From positions 496,001 through 560,000 of the forward strand of contig CAWDUN010000004.1 in the NCBI GenBank assembly GCA_963805485.1: a stretch of 64,000 nucleotides of DNA, in the 5' to 3' direction. The position numbers and the translations under genes were made by a program. The notes under the pieces are model-generated. The model was given only the letters and a program-made list of their open reading frames with translations, was not told the DNA's origin and searched no databases. How positions within the stretch are numbered: position 1 is the first letter of the stretch; every line of letters begins with the position of its first letter. This DNA comes from Udaeobacter sp963805485 (GTDB taxonomy: Bacteria > Verrucomicrobiota > Verrucomicrobiia > Chthoniobacterales > UBA10450). Shown here one piece after another: positions 1 to 9,385 of this stretch.

Positions 1-199
1 GGCTGTCCTTTAGCGCTTCGCCGGCGTCATCCATCCGAATGGGAATTTTCCGGATGTCGATCAATTCCGTTGTGATATCGGTTCGTTTCGTTGCTTCACC
101 GAAAACGAAATTTGCCGCGGGTTCGGTTAGCCGACCTTGGCGCGGTGTGCCGATAATGACCGGGAGGAAAACCGGCCGAGTGAGCTCTTGCGCAGGCAT
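1..199 (-). CDS. NADPH-dependent FMN reductase family protein, 5' part only
   Basis: The first 66 codons of a minus-strand gene run off the left edge of the window. Translation from the ATG at 197-199 gives MPAQELTRPVFLPVIIGTPR and then QGRLTEPAANFVFGEATKRT. The P-V-I-I-G-T-x-R-x-G-R pattern followed by a helix and an ELIDIR strand is the N-terminal FMN-phosphate loop of the flavodoxin-like NADPH-dependent FMN reductase family. Members reduce FMN or quinones with NAD(P)H in the cytosol. No clear Shine-Dalgarno sequence precedes the ATG. The reading frame is open throughout and reads like coding sequence; only the C-terminal part is missing. The substrate cannot be told from this fragment. Confidence 0.72.
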   Translation of the reverse strand, partial: MPAQELTRPVFLPVIIGTPRQGRLTEPAANFVFGEATKRTDITTELIDIRKIPIRMDDAGEALKDS

Positions 200-289
200 T
201 GTGCAATTTGTCGCAGGAACCGGAGGAAGCTTACAAGCGCAATTTGCCCCAAGCGGCCAACAAAGCGACGTTCGCAAGCATCGCAATTT

Positions 290-371
290 GCCAGGGTGGC
301 GAAATTGGCAGACGCGCCAGACTTAGGATCTGGTGGAGCAATCCTTAGGGGTTCGAGTCCCCTCCCTGGCA
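290..371 (+). tRNA. tRNA-Leu (anticodon UAG)
   Basis: An 82-nt class II tRNA. The acceptor stem pairs gccaggg (290-296) with ccctggc (364-370), and the discriminator base is A. The anticodon arm is ccaga-cttagga-tctgg, giving anticodon TAG, so it reads CUA and other CUN codons. A long variable arm precedes the T arm, whose loop is ttcgagt. The CCA end is not encoded. It stands alone between the divergent flavin reductase gene and the histidine kinase gene. No further gene is visible between 372 and 611. Confidence 0.96.
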
Positions 372-611
372 TTTCAACAAGACGATCGCTGGTAGCGACA
401 TCAAAAATAACGCTTTCCCAGGGACGCGGACCTGTAATAATGCGGGATGCCGTGGGAAGAAGTTGCCAGCTAAGCGCAGGCATTCATGTGATTGCAGGCA
501 CCGCAATCGCGACACTCACCTCAGCACTGATTTTTGCATCCGACACATTTTTCTCCGTTACCCGACAGAGCGTTCCCCTCGAAGCCAAGGATAAATTGAG
601 GTTCGCTGAAG

Positions 612-3074
612 ATGAAGGGTATATCCGTATCGTCTGAAGCTGCGAGCGTTCAGTCAGCAACGCGGAACGGGAACACTCGCAGCGCCGTTTTCGACCGGCG
701 TCTTTTGATCATCGGGTTGTGGGTATTCGCTGGATATTATCTCGGGTGCAAAATCGGTTTTGCACTCACGTTTCAGCCTCATCCAGTTTCTGTTCTTTGG
801 CCTCCAAATTCTGTTCTCGTCGCGGCGCTTTTGTTGACGCCGCCGCGCAGCTGGTGGGTGGTGCTATTGGCTGCACTTCCAGCGCATCTGGCGGCACAAT
901 TGCAAAGTCACGTTCCACCGCTGATGATTTTCTGCTGGTTCCTCAGCAACTCCTGCGAGGCACTGATCGGCGCCGGGTTGATGCGGTACCTGGTGCGCGG
1001 GCCTATTCGTTTCACCACACTTCGCAACGTAGGCCTGTTTTGCCTTTGCGTGGTGTTCATCGCCCCGTTCTTATCGTCCTTTTTAGATGCCGCGCTTGTC
1101 GTATGGAACCACTGGGGCAAGGACACCTACTGGGAGCTGATTCGGGTACGCCTTTTTTCAAACGCGCTCGCGGCATTGATAATTGTGCCATTAGTCGTGA
1201 CGTGGGCGACGATTGAAATCCAGCCGCTGAGGACAGCCCGACTATCACGTTACCTGGAGGGATGCGCGTTATTTATTGGTCTGTTACTCGTCAGTTACGC
1301 TGTTCTTTACAAATTCGGATCGGGCACGGACTCGGCTCTTCTCTTTCTCCCGCTCCCATTTCTTCTTTGGGCGGCGATACGATTCGGCTCTCTGGGAGCA
1401 AGCACTGCTGTTTCAATTGTCAGCTTCCTGGCAATCTGGAGCGCAGCTCACGGGCATGGACCATTCTCCGGCGGACCAGCTGAACAAGACGCTCTTTCAA
1501 TCCAAATATTTCTCATCGTCCTGGCGATTCCGCTGTTGTTTCTGGCCACAGTCATCGAGGAACGCGTAACTGGAGCGAGCGAACTTGGCGAAAGCGAGTC
1601 ACGTTTCCGGAATGTCGCGAATGCTGCCCCCGTCCTTATCTGGATGGCCGGCGTGGATAAGCTCTGCACTTTCTTTAACAAGCCATGGTTAGAGTTTACT
1701 GGCCGCAGCATCGAACAGGAGCTTGGAAACGGCTGGGCTGGAGGCGTGCACCCGGAGGATCTGCAAAAGTGCCTGGAGGTTTACACCAAAGCATTCGATG
1801 CGCGGCAGCCATTTGTTATGCAATACCGGCTCCGGCGGAACGATGGCGACTATCGCTGGCTATCGGACCAAGGGGTGCCACGCCATGACGCGCAAGGAGG
1901 GTTCGCCGGGTACATCGGCTCATGCGTGGACGTCACAGAATTGATGAAAAAGGAAGAGGCTTTGCACGAATTCGAGCAACGAGTCATTCTCGCAGCCGAA
2001 GCAGCTCATCTCGGGGTATGGGAGATGGACTCCGCCACTAACGAACTTTGGATGTCTGACAGCGCGCGCGCTTTGTTTCAATTTGCTTCCGACACCCTTC
2101 TCGACCACGCGGCCTTTCAAGATCGCATTCACCCGGAGGATCGTGCGCGTCGCGATTCCGCCGTCAAACGCGCAATCGAAACCGGCGGTGAATACGAAAT
2201 CGAATATCGTGTTTTGTTACCGGATGGAACTCAACGCTGGATCGGCGGGCGCGCACGCAGCGTAGCCGAGGACAACCGTAAAGGCGCCCGGCTCATTGGT
2301 GTTTCCATAGACATAACGCCGCGCAAGCTCGCTGAAGCAGAAGCGTTGCGGCAACGCGATGAGCTCAGTCACCTCAGTCGTGTGGCGCTAATGGGTGAAA
2401 TGTCTGCGTCCATTGCTCATGAGTTGAATCAACCGTTGGCTGGAATTCTCAGTAACGCCGCAGCAGGACAGCGCTTCATTGATGGCGGGAATGTTGACGA
2501 GGGAGAAATACACGAGCTACTGCGTGACATCATTGCAGACGGTCGCCGCGCTAGTGACATAGTTCGCGGCATTCGGGGCATGGTCAGAAAGGAGCAAGTG
2601 GCGCGTCGCACGGTGAATCTGAACGAGGTTGTGATGGACGCCGTGCGCATGGTATCTCACGATGCCGTGCTGCGTTCGTGCCAGGTGGAAACATCGCTCG
2701 ATTCGAATTTGCGGACGGTCGAAGCCGACCCGATTCAACTTCAACAGGTGTTGCTCAATCTTGTGATCAATGCATTTGACGCCATGCGAGACACGCCGAG
2801 CTTCAGGCGAAAGGTGGTGATCGCAACGCAATCCAAGGGCGATGGTACAATTTGCGCGAGCGTGCGCGATTATGGTGTCGGAATTTCAACGGAGATGCAG
2901 GCTTCTCTGTTCGATCCTTTCTTCACGACTAAAAACGATGGACTTGGAATGGGCCTCGCAATTGCACGTTCGATTCTTGAATCACATGGCGGCACCATCG
3001 CCGCGAAAAATGCGGGTGGTGGTGGGGCTCGATTTGAATTTATCCTTCCGGTCAACGGCCTTTCTACAGGATGA
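612..3074 (+). CDS. MASE1-PAS-PAS hybrid-less sensor histidine kinase
   Basis: An 820-aa membrane sensor kinase. Residues about 30-295 form a hydrophobic multi-spanning block that resembles the MASE1 sensory domain. Two PAS domains of the PAS_3 type follow (about 310-430 and 445-570), each ending in a C-terminal [CS]-x-D-[IV]-T motif. A HisKA dimerisation domain has the phospho-acceptor in IAHELNQPL at about His603. An HATPase_c domain shows the N box (NLVINAFDAM) and G boxes (FDPFFTTKNDGLGMGLAIAR). The H-box style is that of FixL-like kinases. The single-domain receiver gene 218 bp downstream is the likely phosphate acceptor. The signal is unknown: MASE1 ligands are poorly defined and no haem-binding His pattern is evident in the PAS domains. 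The ATG at 612 is used because the membrane region starts about 30 residues later. Confidence 0.9.
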   Translation: MKGISVSSEAASVQSATRNGNTRSAVFDRRLLIIGLWVFAGYYLGCKIGFALTFQPHPVSVLWPPNSVLVAALLLTPPRSWWVVLLAALPAHLAAQLQSHVPPLMIFCWFLSNSCEALIGAGLMRYLVRGPIRFTTLRNVGLFCLCVVFIAPFLSSFLDAALVVWNHWGKDTYWELIRVRLFSNALAALIIVPLVVTWATIEIQPLRTARLSRYLEGCALFIGLLLVSYAVLYKFGSGTDSALLFLPLPFLLWAAIRFGSLGASTAVSIVSFLAIWSAAHGHGPFSGGPAEQDALSIQIFLIVLAIPLLFLATVIEERVTGASELGESESRFRNVANAAPVLIWMAGVDKLCTFFNKPWLEFTGRSIEQELGNGWAGGVHPEDLQKCLEVYTKAFDARQPFVMQYRLRRNDGDYRWLSDQGVPRHDAQGGFAGYIGSCVDVTELMKKEEALHEFEQRVILAAEAAHLGVWEMDSATNELWMSDSARALFQFASDTLLDHAAFQDRIHPEDRARRDSAVKRAIETGGEYEIEYRVLLPDGTQRWIGGRARSVAEDNRKGARLIGVSIDITPRKLAEAEALRQRDELSHLSRVALMGEMSASIAHELNQPLAGILSNAAAGQRFIDGGNVDEGEIHELLRDIIADGRRASDIVRGIRGMVRKEQVARRTVNLNEVVMDAVRMVSHDAVLRSCQVETSLDSNLRTVEADPIQLQQVLLNLVINAFDAMRDTPSFRRKVVIATQSKGDGTICASVRDYGVGISTEMQASLFDPFFTTKNDGLGMGLAIARSILESHGGTIAAKNAGGGGARFEFILPVNGLSTG

Positions 3075-3292
3075 GTGCGGAAAGCGAGTTTGTTTGATCA
3101 ACGACTGACACATCCGTTCGGAAGGCGTGTTGAGGCAGCTGCTTCTCGTAGCGAGCAGTGCGCGAACACCGCCAAGGTGTACCGCCGAACGCGTAATGAA
3201 AGGCTGAGCCGCGACTCCGATGCATGACTTAGGGGACGTGAGACTAAGGTCTCATATGTGCGCGTCGAACCCTAGCGTAGTGTTCACTTGTT

Positions 3293-3670
3293 TTGCTTAG
3301 TCCACGCCCAGATCGAATCTGTCTTCTCGATGATGATCCTTCGGTTTTGAGAGGCCTCACTCGGCTTCTCATGTCTGCCGGTTGGCACCCCGAACAGTTC
3401 AACGAGCCGGACCCGTTTTTGAGGTATGTGAAGGTTCATCGCCCTACGGTTGCCATCATTGATGTTTGGATGCCGCTCATGAATGGCCTCGAAGTTCAAT
3501 CGCGGTTGCGGGAGCTTTCGCCGTCGACTCGCGTGATCATGTTTACCGGAAAAGACGATCCGCTCGTTCGTTCCACCTCGCTGAAAGCCGGCGCGTCAGC
3601 TTTTTTCAGCAAGCCATTTGACGACGAGGAATTTCTCACCGCGGTTCGGCTGGCCCTTTGCGCAATGTGA
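3293..3670 (+). CDS. Single-domain response regulator (receiver only)
   Basis: A 125-aa CheY-like receiver with no output domain. The acidic pocket is LLDDDPS, the phospho-acceptor is Asp57 in IIDVWMPLMNG, the conserved Thr lies in MFTGKDD, and the Lys in FFSKPF. The sequence is closest in style to FixJ/NtrC receivers. It sits just downstream of the MASE1 kinase, so it is its likely partner. Without a DNA-binding domain it must act by protein contact or phosphotransfer. The start is a TTG at 3293: no ATG in frame precedes the first conserved strand, so the exact N-terminus is uncertain. Confidence 0.85.
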   Translation: MLSPRPDRICLLDDDPSVLRGLTRLLMSAGWHPEQFNEPDPFLRYVKVHRPTVAIIDVWMPLMNGLEVQSRLRELSPSTRVIMFTGKDDPLVRSTSLKAGASAFFSKPFDDEEFLTAVRLALCAM

Positions 3671-3761
3671 TAATCCCTTCGACCGGCTGTAAACCGGAAC
3701 AAGAATTTCCGACTGGATTTATCCGTGAAAATTGTGTATTCCAACACGGGTTTCTAACACA

Positions 3762-4712
3762 ATGCCAACTTCTTCGAGTGAACTAATCGCGATCGAACGT
3801 CCCAAGACAAATTCCAGGATTTTTGCGCACACCCGCTGGGACACCATTCCTGTGGCCGCAGCCCTTCTGCACTGCGTCTACTTCTTCGGCATGTTTTATC
3901 TTTTCCATCGCGTTCCACTCTGGGTCATGCTGATCCTTGGTTTTATTTATTCGGTCAGCATTTCGTGGAATATCAACGGCATTTCTCACAACTTTATTCA
4001 CAATCCCTATTTTCGTTCGCCGCTGTTGAATCGGTTATTCAGCATCATGGAATCGATTACCGTTGGGTTCGGCCAAATTTTTTATGAGTGCATTCATATG
4101 CAGCATCACAAGGGCAATGCCGATCGACCCGACGATCATGGCGACACGATCGATTGGATTTCCATCTATAAACACGGCCATGACGGTGAAGCGGAACATC
4201 CGTTAAAATATACGTTCGTAAGTTTCTTCCGTGAGGATCCCAAGACCGTTTTGAAGGAACTAAAACGAAAAAATGCGCGCGAGGCGTTTTGGGGAGTGTT
4301 CGAGCTGGTGTGCTTCGTCACAACTTTTGTGATCCTCGGGATTTTGAACTGGCATTACATCTGTTTTCTTCTTCCGTTTTGGTATTTTGGCCACTGCCTC
4401 TCTTATCTGAATGGCTACTATCGGCATTACGGGGGCAATCCTGACGAACCGATTGCCTGGGGTGTGAGTACCTACGGCAAGCTCTATAACTGGACATGGT
4501 TCTACAATGGTTACCATGCCGAACATCACTTCCGGCCAAAGGTGCATTGGACTCGAATGCAGACGCTACGGGATCAGATCGTCGATCAACAGCGCAGGGC
4601 TGGAGTGCGTGTGATCAAGGTGCCGCACGCGCTCGGTTTTCTTGACTCCGATTTGCCGGCCGCTGATCTACGACATAAGCACCGAGAACTACATTCCGAG
4701 CCAGCTGGTTAG
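3762..4712 (+). CDS. Membrane fatty acid desaturase family protein
   Basis: A 316-aa integral membrane di-iron enzyme. Three histidine clusters are visible: HNFIH in GISHNFIHNP, HMQHH in ECIHMQHHKG, and HAEHH in GYHAEHHFRP. These are the H-x3-H, H-x2-HH and H-x2-HH boxes of the fatty acid desaturase/hydroxylase superfamily. Hydrophobic pairs lie at about residues 30-75 and 190-225. It would insert a double bond or hydroxyl group into an acyl or related lipid at the inner membrane, using O2 and an electron donor. The substrate cannot be assigned. The ATG at 3762 was chosen over a TTG ten codons upstream. It follows a two-component system, which raises the possibility of control by membrane state, but no promoter evidence supports that. 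Confidence 0.82.
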   Translation: MPTSSSELIAIERPKTNSRIFAHTRWDTIPVAAALLHCVYFFGMFYLFHRVPLWVMLILGFIYSVSISWNINGISHNFIHNPYFRSPLLNRLFSIMESITVGFGQIFYECIHMQHHKGNADRPDDHGDTIDWISIYKHGHDGEAEHPLKYTFVSFFREDPKTVLKELKRKNAREAFWGVFELVCFVTTFVILGILNWHYICFLLPFWYFGHCLSYLNGYYRHYGGNPDEPIAWGVSTYGKLYNWTWFYNGYHAEHHFRPKVHWTRMQTLRDQIVDQQRRAGVRVIKVPHALGFLDSDLPAADLRHKHRELHSEPAG

Positions 4713-4833
4713 CTCCACGCCATACATCAGACGACGCAAGGCGCTACTAACTTCCAGATTCTGGTCGCACAAAAAGACAGGCCTACAAGGAGAACCGAAT
4801 ATCTCAGGTGCTGGCCGCAGTTACATACGCGTC

Positions 4834-5919
4834 ATGATACACCGCACACGTCTTACACTGGTTCTTTGCGCGATCATCGTGTTAACCGAAGCGTCGGCGT
4901 TTTGCGGCACGGCGGAATTTCAGCCGACCGAAGCAAACAAGAATTCGCCGGCAGGAAAGGCGCCTGAGGGCATGATTTGGATTCCGGGTGGCGAATTCTC
5001 CATGGGCGCGGCGGTGGGCGGGGAAGGAAGTCATGCAATGCCGATGGGTTCGAATGACTCACAGCCTGTGCATCGTGTGTACGTAGATGCTTTCTGGATG
5101 GATGCGACTCCGGTGACGAATGCGCAGTTTGAGAAGTTCGTCAGCGCGACGAAGTACGTCACAATTGCTGAACGGGCTCCAACCAAAGAAGAGTTCCCAA
5201 CCGCGCCTGAGGAGAATCTCGTGGCTGGCGCAGTCGTTTTCGCGCCGACCGATCATGAGGTGCCGCTTAACGACCATTATCAATGGTGGAGCTATATAAA
5301 AGGCGCGAGCTGGCGTCATCCATTCGGCCCGCACAGCGACATCAAGGGCAAGGAAAACTATCCCGTGGTGGAGATTGCGTACCCTGACGCCGAAGCGTAC
5401 GCGAGATGGGCGGGTAAACGTTTGCCGACCGAAGCGGAGTTTGAGTTTGCGGCACGCGGCGGTTTATCAGGAAAGACATACGTCTGGGGCGACGAATTTC
5501 GTCCGGACGGAAAATGGATGGCCAACACCTGGCAGGGAGCATTTCCAGTGAAAGATGCGGGCGAAGACGGTTATGCCGGCATCGCGCCTGTGAAATCCTT
5601 TCCACCGAATGGCTATGGGCTTTACGACATGGCCGGCAACGTTTGGGAATGGTGCAGCGACTGGTATCGTCCCGATTACTACAAAACACTCGCAGACAAA
5701 GGCGGCGTTATGCGCAATCCGCAGGGGCCGGATTCGCCGTTCGACCCTGCTGAGCCTAACGAGAAAAAGCGCGTCCACCGCGGCGGCTCGTTTCTTTGCA
5801 ATGAACAATATTGCTCGCGCTACATCGTCGGCACGCGCGGGAAAGGCGAAGTGAACACGGGAACCAACCATCTCGGTTTCCGTTGCGTGAAATCGCCATC
5901 GCAAATCGCAGCGAAGTGA
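4834..5919 (+). CDS. Formylglycine-generating enzyme family protein (SUMF1-like), exported
   Basis: A 361-aa protein with an N-terminal hydrophobic segment (TRLTLVLCAIIVLTEASAFC) that looks like a Sec signal, then a complete FGE-sulfatase fold. Family signatures are seen in order: GGEFSMGA near residue 55, FWMDATPVTNAQFEKFV, GKRLPTEAEFEFAARGG, DMAGNVWEWCSDWY, and HRGGSFLCNEQYCSRY near the C-terminus. Cys322 and Cys327 in CNEQYC match the spacing of the two active-site cysteines of true formylglycine-generating enzymes, which oxidise a Cys of sulfatases to formylglycine. Many relatives lack this pair. No sulfatase gene is present in this window. The start at 4834 is preferred because upstream in-frame codons overlap the desaturase gene and place the signal peptide too far inside. 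Confidence 0.85.
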   Translation: MIHRTRLTLVLCAIIVLTEASAFCGTAEFQPTEANKNSPAGKAPEGMIWIPGGEFSMGAAVGGEGSHAMPMGSNDSQPVHRVYVDAFWMDATPVTNAQFEKFVSATKYVTIAERAPTKEEFPTAPEENLVAGAVVFAPTDHEVPLNDHYQWWSYIKGASWRHPFGPHSDIKGKENYPVVEIAYPDAEAYARWAGKRLPTEAEFEFAARGGLSGKTYVWGDEFRPDGKWMANTWQGAFPVKDAGEDGYAGIAPVKSFPPNGYGLYDMAGNVWEWCSDWYRPDYYKTLADKGGVMRNPQGPDSPFDPAEPNEKKRVHRGGSFLCNEQYCSRYIVGTRGKGEVNTGTNHLGFRCVKSPSQIAAK

Positions 5920-6050
5920 TCTCCTTTGGCGGCCCGCAAACCGGCGGAGTGTTTTCGGATTTGCTTCCATAGTATCGGTTATCGCTTTATAGCTGAGCAG
6001 TATCGCGACGTTCAGGGCTTGAGCTTGCCAGCGTTGCGTTACGAGACGCG

Positions 6051-7865
6051 ATGGAAGACCAGAACTTTTCAGCAAACGTCGTATCGACCGGTCAACACCG
6101 ACAAGCAGAGAACCTCAGCGTCCAAGCACCTAAAGAAGCGCACACGGGCGTAAGCGTCGAAGCGGGCGCCGATGAACTGGCAACGGCAGTTGCGATGATG
6201 CATGCCACGCTGGAGTCTACCACGGACGCCATCCTCGTCACTGACGAGGGGAACTACGTCAGAGAATTCAACGAGAAGTACGTCAAGTTTTGGAGCATCC
6301 CGCCACACATGATGATATCGGCTCATGCTAGTGAGCTGTGGAATTACGTCAGCCCGCAATTGAAAGACCCGGCAGGCTATCTCGCGCGCGTCCAGGAAGT
6401 GATCGGCTCGGCCGCACCCGAGACTTTCGATGTCTTGCAATTGAAAGACGGCCGTGTCTTCGAGCAGAATTCGGCAATTCAACTGATCAAGCAGCGAAAT
6501 GTTGGTCGTGTATGGAGCTTCCGCGACATCACCCAACGCAAACGCGCGCAGGACGCGCTCGCCAACGAGAAGAGAGTGTTGGAGAAAATCGCATCAGGCG
6601 CATCACTCGGGACGGTGCTTGATGTCCTGGTGCGCGGTGTTGAGGCGCAGTCATGTGATGGAATGATGTGCACGGTACTGGTCTTTGATGAAGCGGCGCA
6701 ATGTCTGCGCCACGGCGCCGCGCCCAGCATGTCTGCAGAATACAATCGTATCGTGGACGGCGTGCACATCGGTCCGTGTGTCGGCTCGTGTGGCAGCGCT
6801 GCTTACAAGCGCGAGCCTGTATTTGCGACAGACATCGCCACCGATCCTCATTGGGCTGACTACGTTGAATTAGCTTCCGCGTTCGGCCTCGGCGCGTGCT
6901 GTTCGACGCCAGTTTTCTCCAGCGAAGGCGCGCTGTTGGGAACGGTCGCGATGTATTATCCCAATCCACACCAACCCAGCGAGCACGATCGGGAGTTGAT
7001 CCGCATGGCTACTCACTTGGCAGGCATCGTGATTGAACGCGCTCGCGCGGTAGAGCAATTGCGCGTGGCCAAAGTCGCGGCTGAACAACGCGCTCAGGAA
7101 ATCACGCAGGCATACGATACTCTGCGCACGACGCAGGAAGCGCTGAATGCGGAGCTCGCGGGCGCAGTGGACTACGTCATGTCGCTTTTGCCTCGCCCCA
7201 TCACTGAGGAACGGCTCTCAGCAGACTGGTTCATGGTTACTTCCGCGCAACTTGGCGGAGATGGGCTCGGTTACCACTGGATCGATTCGGAGCGGTTCGC
7301 CTTTTATCTTCTCGACGTATCTGGTCACGGCGTGAAATCGGCATTGCTCGCCGTTTCCATCATCGATACGCTGCGCACGTGCGGCCTCGCAGACACTGAT
7401 TGGGACGATCCCGGGGCGGTGCTGTACGCGTTGAATCGCGTTTACTTCTCGCAATCGCATGATCACCTCTATTTCACGATCTGGTACGGGATCGCAGACC
7501 TGGCACACGGAAGATTACGTTATGCTGGTGGTGGCCATCCTCCAGCAGTTCTTCGCGTAGCAGGATGCAATAATCCAAAGTTGCCCGCGAACGGTCCGCC
7601 AGTCGGTTGTTTCGGCCACGCTAATTATCCGACGTTAGAAATTCCGCTGCTTTTTCCGGCGGAATTGTATCTCTTTTCGGATGGCGTTTTTGAAACCCGG
7701 CGACAACAGGAGACCGGTTCGCTCGATCGGCTTGTCGACTTTCTTGCCGCACCGACTGATGGCCATGGTCCGACTATCGGCGAGATTCGCAATCGCACGC
7801 TCGGACACCTTAATGGAACACCGCCCTCCGACGATTGCTCAGTATTAAAAATTTCGCTCTCCTAG
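6051..7865 (+). CDS. PAS-GAF-SpoIIE/RsbU-type PP2C phosphatase
   Basis: A 604-aa cytosolic signalling protein. A PAS domain spans about 45-165 and ends VWSFRDITQRKRAQ. A GAF domain spans about 180-335, including HIGPCVGSCGSAAYKREPV. A short coiled linker (about 335-375) leads to a PP2C/SpoIIE phosphatase domain (about 390-604). Metal-site motifs are seen in GGDGLGYHWID, LLDVSGHGVKSALLAVS, YLFSDGVFE and a terminal DDCSVLKIS. Such enzymes dephosphorylate STAS-type anti-anti-sigma factors in partner-switching pathways. Two STAS-like proteins are encoded 1.5 kb downstream, though none shows an obvious phosphorylatable serine motif. No kinase (RsbW-like) gene is present in the window. Confidence 0.9.
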   Translation: MEDQNFSANVVSTGQHRQAENLSVQAPKEAHTGVSVEAGADELATAVAMMHATLESTTDAILVTDEGNYVREFNEKYVKFWSIPPHMMISAHASELWNYVSPQLKDPAGYLARVQEVIGSAAPETFDVLQLKDGRVFEQNSAIQLIKQRNVGRVWSFRDITQRKRAQDALANEKRVLEKIASGASLGTVLDVLVRGVEAQSCDGMMCTVLVFDEAAQCLRHGAAPSMSAEYNRIVDGVHIGPCVGSCGSAAYKREPVFATDIATDPHWADYVELASAFGLGACCSTPVFSSEGALLGTVAMYYPNPHQPSEHDRELIRMATHLAGIVIERARAVEQLRVAKVAAEQRAQEITQAYDTLRTTQEALNAELAGAVDYVMSLLPRPITEERLSADWFMVTSAQLGGDGLGYHWIDSERFAFYLLDVSGHGVKSALLAVSIIDTLRTCGLADTDWDDPGAVLYALNRVYFSQSHDHLYFTIWYGIADLAHGRLRYAGGGHPPAVLRVAGCNNPKLPANGPPVGCFGHANYPTLEIPLLFPAELYLFSDGVFETRRQQETGSLDRLVDFLAAPTDGHGPTIGEIRNRTLGHLNGTPPSDDCSVLKISLS

Positions 7866-8023
7866 AATAGTCTTCGTAGAAGTTAGGTGCTGTTGGCTAA
7901 GCTGATCGGCATCTGTCAACGACTGTCGCGGGAAAGAGGCGCCGTCCTGCGTAGCCGGGCAATATGACGAGATACTTCAGCCTCGACAAATTTTGCTCAA
8001 TTGACCTAAAACACGTACGCATT

Positions 8024-8431
8024 ATGAAAACACAACAAAGCCAATTAAATATCATTCTCATCTTTGCCGCGGCTATTACCGCGCTCTTTGTGGCTGGTTG
8101 CGCTGAGGTGGGATCAGGAAACACCACATCTCTGCTTACTGCGGCGGGATTCCGCGCGCGCACACCGCAAACGCCGAGGCAACAGCAAATCTACGCTGCC
8201 CTGCCACCCTACCAGGTCGAGCGGGCCACGATAAAAGGACACGTTTTTTACGTCTATAAAGACGAGAAAGCGGGGATCGCCTATATCGGTCGGGAACCGG
8301 AATACCAGCGTTACCACGAGTTGGCGGTTCAGCAGCAGATTGCCCAAAACTATTACATGGCAGCGGAGATGGACCGCGCAGCCGCATTTGGTTGGTACGG
8401 AGCATGGGGTCCGCGGGCGTTATGGTGGTGA
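8024..8431 (+). CDS. Small lipoprotein of unknown function
   Basis: A 135-aa protein with a lipoprotein signal: a short polar N-terminus, a hydrophobic core (LNIILIFAAAITALF) and lipobox VAGC, giving Cys at about residue 25 as the lipidated residue. The rest has a short basic stretch, then a YxVYKDEKAGIAYIGREPEYQRYHEL segment split over about residues 72-100, and ends in aromatic residues (GWYGAWGPRALWW). I do not recognise the family. The start at 8024 places the signal peptide at the N-terminus; an earlier in-frame start would add 20 unlikely residues. It stands alone between the phosphatase and SDR genes. Confidence 0.75.
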   Translation: MKTQQSQLNIILIFAAAITALFVAGCAEVGSGNTTSLLTAAGFRARTPQTPRQQQIYAALPPYQVERATIKGHVFYVYKDEKAGIAYIGREPEYQRYHELAVQQQIAQNYYMAAEMDRAAAFGWYGAWGPRALWW

Positions 8432-8539
8432 ACCTGTACGCTGCAGACGTAGCTCGATAAACAGCACCAGCTGCTGGGACGACGCGACTGCTGCGATGTT
8501 GAGACCGCTTTACCTTCACCCCAACTTAAAATCCCAAGC

Positions 8540-9307
8540 GTGCCGGCCCAGATTACATTCGATTTTTCAGACAAGGTCGCGCTTGTCACTGGCGGTAGTC
8601 GAGGTATCGGGCGCGCGACAGCGCTGCTCTTTGCGCAAAGCGGCGCAAAGGTCGTGATCGGCGATGTCGATCCTGCGGGAGAGGAAACCGTAGAAACGAT
8701 CAAACGCGATGGGGGCGAAGCGATTTTTGTGCAGACCGATGTCATCGACGAGGGGAATGTGAAAAATCTGATTGCGATCGCAGTCAAAATTTACGGTGGG
8801 TTGCATTGCGCGTTCAACAACGCCGGTATTGGGCCTCCGATGGGCACCGTCGCCGACATGGACGAGTCCAGTTTTGACAGAATCCTGGCTGTCGATCTGA
8901 AGGGAGTGTTTCTGTGCATGAAGCACGAGATCGCCCAAATGCTGCAAAACGGCGGCGGCGCAATCGTGAATAACGCCTCAATCGCCGGCCTGGTCGCAGA
9001 GCCGGGAATCAGCGCATATATCGCTGCCAAACATGGCGTCATCGGTTTGTCTAAAGCGGCTGCCGTCGAATACGCGAATCAGGGCATACGCATCAACGCG
9101 CTCGCACCCGGACTAGTGAATACCGAGATGACAAAGGCTTGGTTCGATGACCCCGATATGAGCGCGCATTTCATCGCGAACACCCCGATCGGCCGTGTGT
9201 CACAGCCGGCAGAAATAGCCGGCACGGTTTTATTTCTCTGTTCGGACCTCGCCTCGTTCGCTGTTGGCCAGACGTTCGTGATTGATGGCGGCTACACGAC
9301 TCATTGA
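8540..9307 (+). CDS. Short-chain dehydrogenase/reductase (classical SDR)
   Basis: A 255-aa NAD(P)-dependent oxidoreductase. The cofactor motif TGGSRGIG lies at about residues 17-24. A GDVD segment after the second strand, with Asp, suggests NAD(H) preference. NNAGIG follows at about 92, the catalytic Ser in NNASIAG, and the Y-x3-K pair in YIAAKHG, then PGLVNTEM. The C-terminus ends in the common DGGYTTH tail. Relatives include 3-oxoacyl-ACP reductases and many alcohol or steroid dehydrogenases, so the substrate is open. The start is a GTG at 8540; no convincing ribosome binding site is seen upstream. Confidence 0.88.
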   Translation: MPAQITFDFSDKVALVTGGSRGIGRATALLFAQSGAKVVIGDVDPAGEETVETIKRDGGEAIFVQTDVIDEGNVKNLIAIAVKIYGGLHCAFNNAGIGPPMGTVADMDESSFDRILAVDLKGVFLCMKHEIAQMLQNGGGAIVNNASIAGLVAEPGISAYIAAKHGVIGLSKAAAVEYANQGIRINALAPGLVNTEMTKAWFDDPDMSAHFIANTPIGRVSQPAEIAGTVLFLCSDLASFAVGQTFVIDGGYTTH

Positions 9308-9385
9308 TGAAACTCTGATATTCGCGCTTGGCTGCGGATTCAAAAAAGGTGACCTTAAAAATCGCCTGAACGAACGTAACATGTG

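Noticed and set aside
137..637. A 166-codon frame running through the tRNA-Leu gene
   Set aside because: It reads through the tRNA on the plus strand and has no protein-family pattern; the real gene there is on the minus strand at 1-199.
3075..3292. A possible regulatory RNA between the kinase and receiver genes
   Set aside because: Some local pairing is possible, but no known motif or terminator was identified.
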